NCBI GenBank assembly: GCA_025060195.1
Contig: JANXCQ010000010.1
Span: forward strand, 1-64,000
Length of the DNA stretch: 64,000 nucleotides
Direction: 5' to 3'
Source: Gemmatales bacterium
GTDB taxonomy: Bacteria > Planctomycetota > Planctomycetia > Gemmatales > HRBIN36
Shown: positions 1 through 9,120 of the stretch, piece by piece
How the letters are laid out: every line of letters starts with the position of its first letter
Position numbering within the stretch: the first letter of the stretch is position 1
Notes under the pieces: model-generated
The model's input: the letters and a program-made list of their open reading frames with translations, nothing else
Told to the model about the DNA's origin: nothing
The model's database searches: none
Translations under genes and position numbers: made by a program

Positions 1-727
1 CCACGCCGAGTCCGCCGATGATCACCGACTGCGGCTTACCCGCTGGAAACGTAACGTTGTTGAGCACGGCTTGGTCGTGGCCTGTGCCCAGGTCGAACCG
101 GGAGTGTGTGCTGAACACCAGATTGGTCAAGGTCAACACGTCGTTATCATCGTCAGTGTGCAGCACAGCGCGATCCGCAAAGTTCGTTGTGCTCAAATTA
201 ACGTTGTCCGATCCCCGGCTGGTACTGAGTTCAAAACGTCTCCAAAAGGTACTGGCTGAACTCGACACGTTATCATTCCCTGAACCGGTACGTATGATTA
301 CCGGTTCGGTGAATACACCTGAGGTCAGCACCAAGCTATCGTTACCATGTTGTTCCAGAACGACGATACTCCCATCGTATTGACCGTTTCCGATATTGAA
401 GGAGTCGTCCCCTGGGGATGCCCGTGCGATGATCTGACCGGAAAAAGAGGACGGGGCTGTGATGGATGTACTGTCGGCACCCGCGCCTAATTCCAGATAA
501 ACTCGATTCACCCCCATAACCGTCGTGGGACCGCTTATTGAGGTGCCTGAGAGTCCCGCGATGGTGAGGGTGTTGCTACCCGTAGCCGTCAGCGCGACGT
601 CATTGTTAGCGGCGTCGCCTAGCAAGCGGACGATTCCGCCGCTTTGCAGGACGGTGACCGTTCCGGCTGGTTGACATCGTGATTCAAGAGACTCGACCAC
701 GAGGCCTACTCCGCGATATAAGGACAT
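1..727 (-). CDS. Partial repeat-rich surface protein with L-E-x-R N-terminus
   Basis: This reading frame starts at an ATG ending at 727 and runs off the left edge, so only the N-terminal ~242 residues are present. AAGGAG sits 6-7 nt before the start. Residues 8-18 read GLVVESLESRC, which resembles the short LE-x-R motif near the N-terminus of many planctomycete surface proteins. From about residue 105 there are at least five imperfect ~22-residue repeats with the pattern G-x-D-x-x-x-L-x(4)-F followed by an L-x-T or I-x-T strand, for example GSDNVNLSTTNF and DNDVLTLTNLVF. This suggests a repetitive beta-solenoid or beta-roll. There is no classical signal peptide. Function is unknown; a secreted or cell-surface role is inference. 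Confidence 0.75.
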   Translation of the reverse strand, partial: MSLYRGVGLVVESLESRCQPAGTVTVLQSGGIVRLLGDAANNDVALTATGSNTLTIAGLSGTSISGPTTVMGVNRVYLELGAGADSTSITAPSSFSGQIIARASPGDDSFNIGNGQYDGSIVVLEQHGNDSLVLTSGVFTEPVIIRTGSGNDNVSSSASTFWRRFELSTSRGSDNVNLSTTNFADRAVLHTDDDNDVLTLTNLVFSTHSRFDLGTGHDQAVLNNVTFPAGKPQSVIIGGLGV

Positions 728-896
728 GAGTATCTCCTTCTTTCCCCTCTTTTTCCAGATTTCATAAGCCTACTAAATTTTTCAAACTTTTCAATTCCCA
801 CTCTCCAATTTATTTATTAGCGTTGATTCTATGCGAAGGATGTACAAAGAACGTGGACAGCGAAACAGACTAGCAAAGCCTTGGTACTAAGCTGTG

Positions 897-911
897 AGCC
901 CTATTAGGGCT
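897..911. repeat. Short inverted repeat, possible operator
   Basis: AGCCCTA and TAGGGCT are perfect 7-bp arms separated by one base. The site lies about 170 bp upstream of the partial surface-protein gene, in the otherwise featureless 728-1126 gap between two minus-strand genes. The gap holds nothing else I can support. Confidence 0.3.
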
Positions 912-1126
912 TAGCTCTGATTGAGAAGATGTGAATCATGCACAAGCGTAAAGCACCTGCCGTAATTGCTAGTCCACTTGGGCGCAACTGTTACACAGGC
1001 TCAGTTCTAACCAGTGAACAAGGCAAGCCTAGGCCAAGTATGTTGCCAAGCAGTAAATTCCCGGAGGAGCTCATATGCTAAGATGAAACCTGTCCCGACA
1101 AAGAGGCGAATCTCCATCGCTAGTTC

Positions 1127-2122
1127 TCAGGGCTTCTTGCTCTCATCGGGCATAGTGTCGAAGGTTTCGACCTTGGTGGTCTGAGTCTGCTCTAAATCGA
1201 CCGTCGCCTTTTGATCGCCGACGCTGATGGTAAGCTTGCCCGCGAGCCGCACCGTCATATCCGAACTCGCCATACGGCCCTTGGAGCTGTCGAAATAAAT
1301 GGTGCCGCTGATTTCTTTAGCCTCCAGGTTGCCTTCTTCAATGCGGAAGGGTAACCCGCCTGCTTGAGCCGATTCGGGTACCCGATACTTGATCGAGCCT
1401 TTGACCTCGATTTTGTCCAATTCTAGGTTGTCTTTCTTTTCCTTACCCAGGTAGGTGTAGACATACTTGGCTTCGTACGAACCTAACGGCCCAAGGCTGA
1501 GGCGCACTTCCCGCTCCCACGAACCACGCACCGCCACCGGAGTGGTTGGAACAAACGCGAAGGCGGGTTCTGCCATCTGCTTCATTTGTTCTTCGGACAA
1601 GATTTGCCCCAGCAGCGTCGCCATGTTGGGATTGGCATCACGCAGACGACTGACGAAAGCATCGCGCCCTTGCACGGATAAGATGCGATTCGTCTTCGGG
1701 TCGAGCGTCAGGGTGAATGACGCATTGATTAGCGGCTTGAAGAAGCTGGCCACAGGATTCTCGGGCTGGTCTTTGCGCCTGGAGTCGTATTCGATACGGT
1801 TGCTACCGATGGTGATGGCCATGCGCACCGCTTCAATCCGCTGTTCTAATTCCACCTTTTCGGGCGAGGCGGATTTTACCGTCCAACTGAAAATAAACTC
1901 TTGTTCCTGGTTCTGTTTCACATCCTGGTTCTGTATCTTGAGCGTCTGATTCGTGGTGCTGGTCATCTTCTGGAAGTATTGCTGGTTGGGCTTGAAAACC
2001 AACTTCATCTCGGTGGGCGCTTTTTCGTTAGATTTGTCTTCGGGTTTTTGTTGGTCCTGGGCCCAGAGCGGAAGCAACCCCACGAAGCCCACTAGCCAAG
2101 CCAGTCGAAGATACCGTCGCAT
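1127..2122 (-). CDS. Exported DUF6263-like protein
   Basis: A 331-residue protein with an N-terminal signal peptide (MRRYLRLAWLVGFVGLLPLWAQ, hydrophobic core at about 5-20) followed by a charged Q/K/E-rich mature start. The rest is beta-rich with no catalytic motif I recognise. It resembles the DUF6263 family of exported planctomycete proteins, whose function is not known. A GTG at 2131 gives a longer frame, but GGGAGG overlaps that codon and sits 8 nt before the ATG at 2122, so the ATG is chosen. It is divergent from the NagB-like gene, with ~225 bp between them. Likely periplasmic; the family call is from general resemblance. Confidence 0.7.
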   Translation of the reverse strand: MRRYLRLAWLVGFVGLLPLWAQDQQKPEDKSNEKAPTEMKLVFKPNQQYFQKMTSTTNQTLKIQNQDVKQNQEQEFIFSWTVKSASPEKVELEQRIEAVRMAITIGSNRIEYDSRRKDQPENPVASFFKPLINASFTLTLDPKTNRILSVQGRDAFVSRLRDANPNMATLLGQILSEEQMKQMAEPAFAFVPTTPVAVRGSWEREVRLSLGPLGSYEAKYVYTYLGKEKKDNLELDKIEVKGSIKYRVPESAQAGGLPFRIEEGNLEAKEISGTIYFDSSKGRMASSDMTVRLAGKLTISVGDQKATVDLEQTQTTKVETFDTMPDESKKP

Positions 2123-2348
2123 TCGTATCACCTCCCTTTACACGTCGTCCCAAGTTTAGCCCAAATCAGTAGCCACGACTATTTCATTAGTGGCAAGCAC
2201 GTGATATTATTCGTCCATAGGTCAAACCATTGTAGTGAAAATCCCGTGGCTGCGAATAGCATTGACCTTTGGCGAGGCGATTGCTTGCTGAGCCCAGGCG
2301 TCCTCATGGTTTCGGGGCGAGAACCAATGATACTGAGGAGGATAGGCC

Positions 2349-3299
2349 ATGACGCTCTTGGACACCATACGCGGTTCGCTGATGGAGGGATTTCTGCCCG
2401 CGGGCTGGGACTTAGCCAAAATTGACGCCTTGGCGGCGCGACCGCCCGAGCGTATGAACGAACGCGAGACCTGGTGGCATCCGCAGTTTCGCCCGATTCC
2501 CTGTAGTGATTTGGCCGATTTTGATGTCAAGATGGGGCACGAAATCGCCAGCACTATTTATCAAGCGCACCGCGAAGGCCGACCGCTCGTTCTGATCCTA
2601 CCCGTCGGGCCGATGGGCATGTATCGCTGGGCAGTTTATTTTCTTCAGGAATGGGGAACGAGCTGCGCGCATGTGCACGGCTTTAATATGGACGAGTGGT
2701 CAGACGCCCAGGGCAACACCCTGCCGCCGACTAGTCCTGGCTCATTTCAACATGCGATGGAACAGGCCTTTTACGGCCCGCTCGGCAGTCTTACCGTACC
2801 CGTCAAACAGCGTCATTTCGCGGTGAAGACGGAACTGCCCACTTACGCCCAGCAGATTGCGGATTTGCGCAAACAAGGCGCGCGGTTGGTAACCATTTTC
2901 GGCATCGGTCGAGTTTGTCATATCGCCTTCTGGGAACCGCACTTCGCCGCTGAGTTTGCCACGGAAGCCGAATGGAAGGCACAAACGCATCGCTTGGGCG
3001 CTAAACTCCATCCGCTCACCATCGAGCAGAATGCCATTCACAGTTTCAAAAGCCGAACCACTCTAGTCCCGGCTTTTGCCAACACCATCGGCCCCGCCCT
3101 CTTCTTGGCCGCTGATTGGATCATCGGCGGGGCTGACGGAGCCCTGGGGCGGGGCATGATGTGGCAAGGACTATCGCTCTGGATGACGCTGCACCACGAA
3201 CCCACTCCCTGGATTCCTAGTTCCTACATGCCTACCTTGCCAGGCAAACTCTTCTTCCTACAGGAGTTAGCAGGGCCATTGATTCCGGAATGCCATTAG
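2349..3299 (+). CDS. NagB-like glucosamine-6-phosphate isomerase homologue with altered active site
   Basis: A 316-residue protein of the glucosamine-6-phosphate isomerase/deaminase fold, about 50 residues longer than classical NagB. The NMDEW motif (Asp115) matches the NagB general-base Asp72 region (FNMDEY). The sequence [13 protein letters not shown] aligns with GxGxDGHIAFNEP: His191 and Glu196 correspond to NagB His143 and Glu148, but the Asp141-Gly142 pair is replaced by Val189-Cys190 and Asn147 by Trp195. The protein therefore keeps the fold and part of the catalytic set but lacks the Asp that acts with His143. It may be a different sugar-phosphate isomerase or a catalytically changed paralogue. 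GAGGAG lies ~8 nt before the ATG. No nearby amino-sugar genes identify a substrate. Confidence 0.75.
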   Translation: MTLLDTIRGSLMEGFLPAGWDLAKIDALAARPPERMNERETWWHPQFRPIPCSDLADFDVKMGHEIASTIYQAHREGRPLVLILPVGPMGMYRWAVYFLQEWGTSCAHVHGFNMDEWSDAQGNTLPPTSPGSFQHAMEQAFYGPLGSLTVPVKQRHFAVKTELPTYAQQIADLRKQGARLVTIFGIGRVCHIAFWEPHFAAEFATEAEWKAQTHRLGAKLHPLTIEQNAIHSFKSRTTLVPAFANTIGPALFLAADWIIGGADGALGRGMMWQGLSLWMTLHHEPTPWIPSSYMPTLPGKLFFLQELAGPLIPECH

Positions 3300-3545
3300 T
3301 AAGCTAACGGCGGCCTGTATTGGCGCGGGCTAGGCAAGATAGTCCGCAATAGACCGGAAATTGTCCCTTTGACTTAACAACGTCTCTTTGGTGTAATGTG
3401 CTCGGAGGCGAACCGCCGACTTTGGGTATCGTCATACCATTGAATGGCACTGGTCGGTGGCCTTGGAACGTCGTAGATTTGGAATAATTGCCAATTGCCT
3501 GAAGCAAGATTCTCTTCCAATATTGATGGGATAGGAACTGAACGC

Positions 3546-5201
3546 ATGCGGGCCCGAGCAGGCAGCGTGGTGGCGGCGATATTAGTCAGCGGACTTGTCG
3601 TTCCGTTAGCGGGCTGGGGTCAGACCAAGCCGACGGCAGCGTCTACTTTAGCCGCGTCGGCTCAGGAGCTGGAGCATCAGCAACGCTGGCTCGAAGCCGC
3701 CCAGGTGTACGCCCAGTTGATAACGGCGGAACCTGACAATCCTAGTTGGCAAGAAGGGCTTCGTCGTTGCCTGATTCAAGAGCGGATTGCCCAGCGTTAT
3801 CGCGACGGGGCCATTCGCCATATTATGTCCACCTGGAAGCTGGCCCAAGCCTTGGCCGCCTATGACGAGCTCACGAGACTGATTGAGCAGGTGGTTATAG
3901 ACCACATCACCGTCGAACAACTTTGGCGGCGGGGCTGTGAGCAAGTCCTACTCGCTCTGAACAATCGGATATATCGGGAAGTCGCGTTTCGAGCCAAGCC
4001 ATCGGCGAGTCAGCTCGAAAAACTTCGCTCCTTGCTCGAAATGGAAATGAGCCGGAGTCCAGAGGCGTGGAGCGAACTAACTGGGTTGGTGCGATCTCTA
4101 GCGGAACGGGCCGCGTTATACGCGCCGATGCGTCCCACGAGCCTGGTTTGGGAGTTTTTAGCTGCTCATTGCGAATCGGTGGACGCTTATGGTGCTTATG
4201 TGACGCCCACGGGGCTGGTGCTGGAAAAAATATTAGTGGAAGAGAAATGGGCTGGGGTGGGACTTACGGTGCTCGCCACAGACCAAGGCGTGGTGATCAT
4301 AGCCGTCGCCCCCCAAAGCGAGGCCCATCGCCATGGTATTGTGCCAGGTAGTAAGCTGACTCGTGTTAACGGGGAGCCGCTGCATGCCCTAAGCACAGAA
4401 GAAGTAATGTTGCGTCTGTTAGGCCAGCCTGACACGAACGTTACCCTCGAAGTGGTGCTTCCCGATGGCACGCCGCAATCGTTTACACTCACCCGCCGAC
4501 GCCTGGACGTTCCCAGCGTTACCGAGACGACTATGTTGGATAGTATGTTGGGCATCGGTTATATCCGCATCACACAATTTCAGCCAAACACGCCCCAGGA
4601 GCTTGATCAGGCGTTGGAGGAACTGAACCAGCGAGGGTTGCGGGTATTGCTTCTGGACCTGCGAGGTAATCCCGGTGGGTCGGTGCGGGCAGCGTTAGAC
4701 GTAGCTGACCGCTTTATTTCCGAAGGCATTCTACTGCGTACCGAAGGAAGGTTGCCTGAGTTGACTGCAGCCTATCATGCACGGCGGGGCAACGATTGGC
4801 AGATTCCGCTCATTGTTTTAGTGGATGAAAACACTGCCAGCGCCGCGGAAATGGTGGCGGCGGCCCTGCAAGCTCAGGCACAAGCGGTTCGTCTTCCAGT
4901 GGCAATTGTCGGCAAGCCAACACGGGGCAAAGCTGTACTCCAGCATCTCATCCCCTTAGCCGAGGGCCACGCAGGCGCTGCCTACCTGACCGTTGCTCGC
5001 TGGCTCACGCCCGCGGGCACCCCGATCTCACCTCAGGGTATTCAACCTGACGTGCTCGTCAAAGTCATTGTCCCCATGCATGTCGAACCGATGATGGACA
5101 TGGACATGCTGCCCATGGGCGACATGAATGGCAGTATAGAAGGCGTTGCTTGGCAGACGGCTCTGCGAAAAGCGGTGCAATTTTTCTATCCCCACCCATG
5201 A
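3546..5201 (+). CDS. S41 carboxy-terminal processing protease with PDZ domain
   Basis: A 551-residue exported serine protease of the CtpA/tail-specific family. The start at 3546 gives a clean signal peptide (residues ~1-26); an upstream TTG at 3495 would only add a charged tail before it. Residues ~30-120 look like TPR-type helices, a PDZ domain lies at ~230-320, and the catalytic core follows. The nucleophile is Ser432 in ENTASAAEMV and the general base is Lys462 in TRGKAVLQ, the usual Ser-Lys dyad spacing. A methionine/aspartate-rich stretch (MMDMDMLPMGDM) near the C-terminus is unusual and could bind metal, which is speculation. The stop codon overlaps the next start as ATGA, so the two genes are probably translationally coupled. 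Confidence 0.85.
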   Translation: MRARAGSVVAAILVSGLVVPLAGWGQTKPTAASTLAASAQELEHQQRWLEAAQVYAQLITAEPDNPSWQEGLRRCLIQERIAQRYRDGAIRHIMSTWKLAQALAAYDELTRLIEQVVIDHITVEQLWRRGCEQVLLALNNRIYREVAFRAKPSASQLEKLRSLLEMEMSRSPEAWSELTGLVRSLAERAALYAPMRPTSLVWEFLAAHCESVDAYGAYVTPTGLVLEKILVEEKWAGVGLTVLATDQGVVIIAVAPQSEAHRHGIVPGSKLTRVNGEPLHALSTEEVMLRLLGQPDTNVTLEVVLPDGTPQSFTLTRRRLDVPSVTETTMLDSMLGIGYIRITQFQPNTPQELDQALEELNQRGLRVLLLDLRGNPGGSVRAALDVADRFISEGILLRTEGRLPELTAAYHARRGNDWQIPLIVLVDENTASAAEMVAAALQAQAQAVRLPVAIVGKPTRGKAVLQHLIPLAEGHAGAAYLTVARWLTPAGTPISPQGIQPDVLVKVIVPMHVEPMMDMDMLPMGDMNGSIEGVAWQTALRKAVQFFYPHP

Positions 5202-6175
5202 ACCGTATGCGCATCGTTTCCCTGTTAGCTAGTGCTACGGAAACCGTTTACGCCCTGGGCATGGGACAGTTTCTGGTAGGTCGTTCTCACGAATGCGATT
5301 TTCCTGAGGAGGTGCAAAGACTCCCCGTATTGACTCGACCAAGGATTAACGTCAACGGCTCCAGTCGCGCGATTGATGAGGAAGTCAGAGCGCTCTGGCA
5401 CCTCGGGGAACCTATTTACTGGATTGACGAGGATTTGCTCCGCGCCCTGGAGCCTACCGTCATCCTGACCCAGGATCATTGTGAAGTCTGTGCCGTGAGC
5501 TTGTCGGACGTCGAACGGGCCTTGGCTTCATGGTGCCGCTTCTCGCCTGATTCCACTTCAAGTCGGAGGAGCGCTAATGGGCAACCCGCCCCCGCTCCGA
5601 CCATCGTTACCCTCAAACCTCATTGCTTGGCCGACGTATGGCAAGGGATGCTCGCCATCGGTCGCGCACTGGACGCTGAAGAAAAAGCACAGCGTGTTGT
5701 GGCTCATCTACAACAACGTCTGGAAGAACTGAAGTGTCGGCTCCCTAAAGCGTCGAGGCCACCGACGGTATTATGTCTCGAATGGCTCGACCCTGTGATG
5801 AATGCGGGAAACTGGATGCCCGAGTTAGTGCAACTCGCGGGCGGCGTCAGCCTGCTCGACCAGCCAGGTCAGCCCTCCCATTACCTCAACTGGGAAGCTG
5901 TTATTGAATCAGACCCCGAAGTGATCATTATCATTTGCTGTGGCTGGGACGTGGCACGGAGCCGCGCGGAGATTGGCTGTCTGGAACGCCGCTCTGGATG
6001 GTGGCGCTTACGCGCAGTGCGCAATCGCCGAGTTTACGTAGCCGACGGCTGCCAATATTTCAATCGTCCCGGGCCTAGACTAATAGACTCGGCCTACTTC
6101 CTTGCCGAGATGCTTTACCCCGATTACTTTGGTAAGTCCCACGGTGGCCCCGCTTGGCAACCCCTCTATGAGTGA
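5198..6175 (+). CDS. BtuF-like cobalamin/metal-binding protein
   Basis: A 325-residue periplasmic-binding-protein-like protein of the TroA/BtuF helical-backbone class. The N-terminus RIVSLLASATETVYALG is the typical first strand-helix of BtuF-type proteins, and TQDHCEVCAVS (two Cys) matches a motif seen in cytosolic 'cobalamin-binding protein' homologues. No signal peptide or lipobox is visible, so it may act in the cytoplasm or need an unseen anchor. The start at 5198 overlaps the upstream protease stop by 4 nt (ATGA); ATG 5207 is an alternative. No ABC permease or ATPase is adjacent. The ligand is inferred only from family membership. Confidence 0.75.
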   Translation: MNRMRIVSLLASATETVYALGMGQFLVGRSHECDFPEEVQRLPVLTRPRINVNGSSRAIDEEVRALWHLGEPIYWIDEDLLRALEPTVILTQDHCEVCAVSLSDVERALASWCRFSPDSTSSRRSANGQPAPAPTIVTLKPHCLADVWQGMLAIGRALDAEEKAQRVVAHLQQRLEELKCRLPKASRPPTVLCLEWLDPVMNAGNWMPELVQLAGGVSLLDQPGQPSHYLNWEAVIESDPEVIIIICCGWDVARSRAEIGCLERRSGWWRLRAVRNRRVYVADGCQYFNRPGPRLIDSAYFLAEMLYPDYFGKSHGGPAWQPLYE

Positions 6176-6328
6176 GCCTTCGAAGTGCCAGCGGCTCTCC
6201 CCGGTATCCTTCCATTCGGGTAAGCGAGGGGCGTTTACTTCGCGAGTCATACGCTCTCGAGCTACAAGCGTCCTGCTTCACCACCCGATCAACTTACAAT
6301 TAGCCACCAATAAAATGGAAAAATAGGT

Positions 6329-6357
6329 TTGACATCGGGCTAACGATTGGGTATAAT
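6329..6357 (+). promoter_or_regulatory. Consensus sigma-70 promoter
   Basis: TTGACA at 6329-6334 and TATAAT at 6352-6357 are separated by exactly 17 bp. Both hexamers are perfect matches. The site is 45 bp upstream of the small-protein start at 6403, giving a leader of about 38 nt. A fully consensus promoter suggests strong constitutive transcription of the downstream genes. Confidence 0.8.
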
Positions 6358-6402
6358 CGCCCGCCCACAGACGAGTAGTCAATTCAACAAGGAGGGTAAG
6401 CC

Positions 6403-6678
6403 ATGTCGCAAGGATTGCATGAGACTAAGCCCCAATTGTGGCGTGCTCTCGTCGTTTTCAATAACGGTTCGGAGATGCTGTTGTACCTGGGAAGATCATC
6501 GGCACAAGTCCGTGCAGGATATCAGTCGGCTTTTTTGGAATTACTGGACGAAGAAGAGCGGGCCCGCGTGCAGACCATTCAGATGCAACGCTGGCATGGC
6601 ACGCCTGACGCCGGCCGGTGGATGACCCAATCCACGCTCAGCATACCAATGCCGAAACTGGCCAAACTCGCCGGTTGA
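6403..6678 (+). CDS. Small conserved-looking protein of unknown function
   Basis: A 91-residue soluble protein preceded by AAGGAGGG with ~7 nt spacing and by a consensus promoter, so it is probably highly expressed. The N-terminal half looks like a beta-strand pair (LWRALVVFNNGSEMLLYLGRS) followed by a helix rich in E/R (ELLDEEERARVQ). No signal peptide, membrane segment or Cys/His metal motif is present. I do not recognise the family. The DUF1570-like lipoprotein begins 20 nt downstream and may be co-transcribed. Confidence 0.7.
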   Translation: MSQGLHETKPQLWRALVVFNNGSEMLLYLGRSSAQVRAGYQSAFLELLDEEERARVQTIQMQRWHGTPDAGRWMTQSTLSIPMPKLAKLAG

Positions 6679-6697
6679 TTCGGCGCCACTACGGAAC

Positions 6698-7642
6698 ATG
6701 TTACCAAGCTGGCGGCTTTACTGCAGTTCTCGATGGACGCTCTTAGTACTGTTTCTCATCAGCGTCTACGGGTGTGCACATACCCCATCATCGTTATCCG
6801 ATGATCCCACGCTACCGCAGCGCAGCGAAGTGCGTATTGGCAGCCGATATGTCGTGCATTCGGATATTCCGCTGGAACGCGGGCATCCTTTGCTCCTCGA
6901 ATTAGCGGAACTGCCAGAACGGATCCGTCGAGAACTTCAGTGGCCGGACGCCGATTCGCTGGTGCACGTGTACATCTTTCGCGACCGTAGCAGTTATGAG
7001 CGTTACGTGCATGCACATTTTCGCCAATTGCCTCCCCGACGTGCCTTATTCGTGGCGCAGCCTAGTATGGCGAGCGAGGAAGACTTACTAGTCTTCGCCT
7101 TCTGGGGCACCCAAATCCTGGAGGACCTGCGCCACGAACTGACCCACGCGGAACTTCATAGCGCTTGCCCTAACCTTCCCTTATGGCTAGATGAAGGGCT
7201 GGCCGAATTTTTTGAGGTGCCAGCCCAACACGACGGCGTGCACCATCGTCATTTAGCTGCCCTTCGTGCGGAATCATCAGCGCCTTGGACGCCGAGCTTA
7301 AAACGCCTGGAAAAGCTCACGTCGCTCAGCGACCTGACTGCCCAAGATTACCGCGAGGCCTGGGCTTGGACGCACTTTCTGCTGCGGAGCTGCCCTCACT
7401 TGCGGCTAATTTTCTTGCAATACTTGCGCGATCTACGCCAAGCCACCAGATTCAGATCCCCTACTAACTCAGAAACCCCAACTTCCGTTTCGTTGGCCGA
7501 ACGCCTGACGCAAATGCTGCCTTCACCCGAGCGAGCACTGTTGGCCCATTTGGACGCCTTACACCGTCAACAATGGCACCTCCTGGAAACAAAAGCCGAG
7601 TTGCTACTTGAATCGAACCTGGTTGTAGCTAGAATGAGATAG
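6698..7642 (+). CDS. DUF1570-like lipoprotein with HExxH metallopeptidase motif
   Basis: A 314-residue predicted lipoprotein: a hydrophobic leader ending in SVYGC (lipobox) places Cys26 as the anchor. The motif HELTH at 146-150 is followed 16 residues later by WLDEGLAEFFE, where Glu166 is the likely third zinc ligand of a gluzincin. This arrangement is seen in DUF1570-type proteins of planctomycetes. Peptidase activity is inferred from the motif only. It lies 20 nt after the small protein at 6403 and 55 nt before the BI-1 gene, all on the plus strand. Confidence 0.8.
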   Translation: MLPSWRLYCSSRWTLLVLFLISVYGCAHTPSSLSDDPTLPQRSEVRIGSRYVVHSDIPLERGHPLLLELAELPERIRRELQWPDADSLVHVYIFRDRSSYERYVHAHFRQLPPRRALFVAQPSMASEEDLLVFAFWGTQILEDLRHELTHAELHSACPNLPLWLDEGLAEFFEVPAQHDGVHHRHLAALRAESSAPWTPSLKRLEKLTSLSDLTAQDYREAWAWTHFLLRSCPHLRLIFLQYLRDLRQATRFRSPTNSETPTSVSLAERLTQMLPSPERALLAHLDALHRQQWHLLETKAELLLESNLVVARMR

Positions 7643-7696
7643 CAACGCGAAACGATTTGACCCAATACGCGAAACCACGAAGCAGGGGAGGCCGCC

Positions 7697-8449
7697 ATGT
7701 CTTACAATCCAACGCCGGCTTATCAAGGATATGAAGAGTATTATGCGGGGACGGTGCCTGCGGCCTACGCTCTGCCTGCTGAGCGAGCCGCTTTTATTCG
7801 GCGTGTGTATGCCCACGTTGCGGGTGCGCTCCTGGCCTTCGTAGCCATCGAATGGCTCTTATTGGTTCCCCTGGCGCCGCTGTCGCTTGAATTAATCGGG
7901 CTAATGCTATTTGGCGCGGGGAAATACAGCTGGCTCATCGTCTTGGGTCTTTTTATGCTCGTCGGCTGGCTCGCTGAAAAGTGGGCATTATCGGATGCTT
8001 CTCCTGGTCTGCAGTATTTAGGTTTGGCGGTGTACACCGTTGCCGAGGCAATTATCGTGCTGCCCCTCTTATTTCTCGTCGCCTTTGTTCTCGATGAGCC
8101 GACTCTAATTGGCCAAGCCGCCATCCTGACCCTGGCAGTATTTGGCGGTTTGACGGCTTGCGTGCTCACGACGCGGAAGGACTTTTCTTTCCTCGGCCCG
8201 ATCGTGTGGGTGGCCAGTTGGATGGCTTTGGGTCTGATCGTGGCGGCCATTCTCTTTGGGTTCAACCTGGGTCTATGGTTCTCCCTGGCTATGGTTGGTT
8301 TACTGAGCGCCGCCATCATCTACCAGACCTCCAACATATTGCATCACTATCGCACGGATCAACACGTAGCCGCCGCTTTGGGATTGTTTGCCTCTGTGGT
8401 AACGCTCTTCTATTACATCCTGATGGCCCTACTCAAGAGCCGCGACTAG
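7697..8449 (+). CDS. Bax inhibitor-1/YccA family membrane protein
   Basis: A 250-residue integral membrane protein with about seven hydrophobic segments beginning near residue 40 and a short polar, tyrosine-rich N-terminus. The length and segment pattern fit the BI-1 (UPF0005/PF01027) family, whose bacterial members are linked to calcium leak or to regulation of membrane proteolysis. GGGGAGG is positioned ~6 nt before the ATG. The 670 bp that follow (8450-9120) contain no gene I can support. Confidence 0.85.
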   Translation: MSYNPTPAYQGYEEYYAGTVPAAYALPAERAAFIRRVYAHVAGALLAFVAIEWLLLVPLAPLSLELIGLMLFGAGKYSWLIVLGLFMLVGWLAEKWALSDASPGLQYLGLAVYTVAEAIIVLPLLFLVAFVLDEPTLIGQAAILTLAVFGGLTACVLTTRKDFSFLGPIVWVASWMALGLIVAAILFGFNLGLWFSLAMVGLLSAAIIYQTSNILHHYRTDQHVAAALGLFASVVTLFYYILMALLKSRD

Positions 8450-9120
8450 CAAAGTAGAATCCCACATATAATTATTCCGAGGCCATATTCATTGCGTTTA
8501 TCGCGAACTTTTCCCTTACGTTCCGCACAAACAGACGACTTTGCAGAACCGAAGTGTCTTCTTTTATGGATGCTCATCGTTGATTGATGGTTTGCCATAA
8601 AAAGCCAAATTCTTTGTTACTAAACATGTAGCATATGTCGCAAATTACTTCGGCTGCGGAAAAATTAGGTATTTTGAAAACGTTTTATCTCGGGTCGCAA
8701 GCGCGGATGTAACCGGCCCTGTTCACGAACGCTCAAGATTGTGATTCTGCCTTCAAGTTTAGCCCACCAAGTTCAAAAGCTTGGCGTAAGCAGGGCGCAA
8801 TCATCCGGAGGCGGTTTATCAGTGCTGACTTGCCCCAAAACCCTAGCCATGTCATCCGCCCTCCCTATCCAGCGCCAATACCGCGTGCGGTTTTGCCACG
8901 GAGAGTTCTGAACCATGCCGCGCTCGACAGGAGCTTCTGCAATGAGCAGACAACTGCCCAAACGATGACAGTTTGCAGCAACTGGTTCCCTTAGGAGGAA
9001 TTCATTGCCGCAAGCTTGTCGTGCGTCTTCAAAACCATAATTTGTCCTTGCCCTACCAAGACAATCCAGCCTCCAAGACCGGCCAGTTTTGTGGTAACCC
9101 AGCGGGTGAAGGAGCTTGCG
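8450..9120. other. Intergenic tract without recognisable gene
   Basis: The tract contains no reading frame with a start, ribosome site and recognisable composition. Long frames on the minus strand here continue antisense through the ThuA gene and are shadows. No hairpin followed by a T-run is evident after the BI-1 stop. Confidence 0.6.

Noticed and set aside
7765-8319. 184-codon minus-strand frame
   Set aside because: Antisense shadow of the BI-1 membrane protein; basic, low-complexity composition typical of such shadows.
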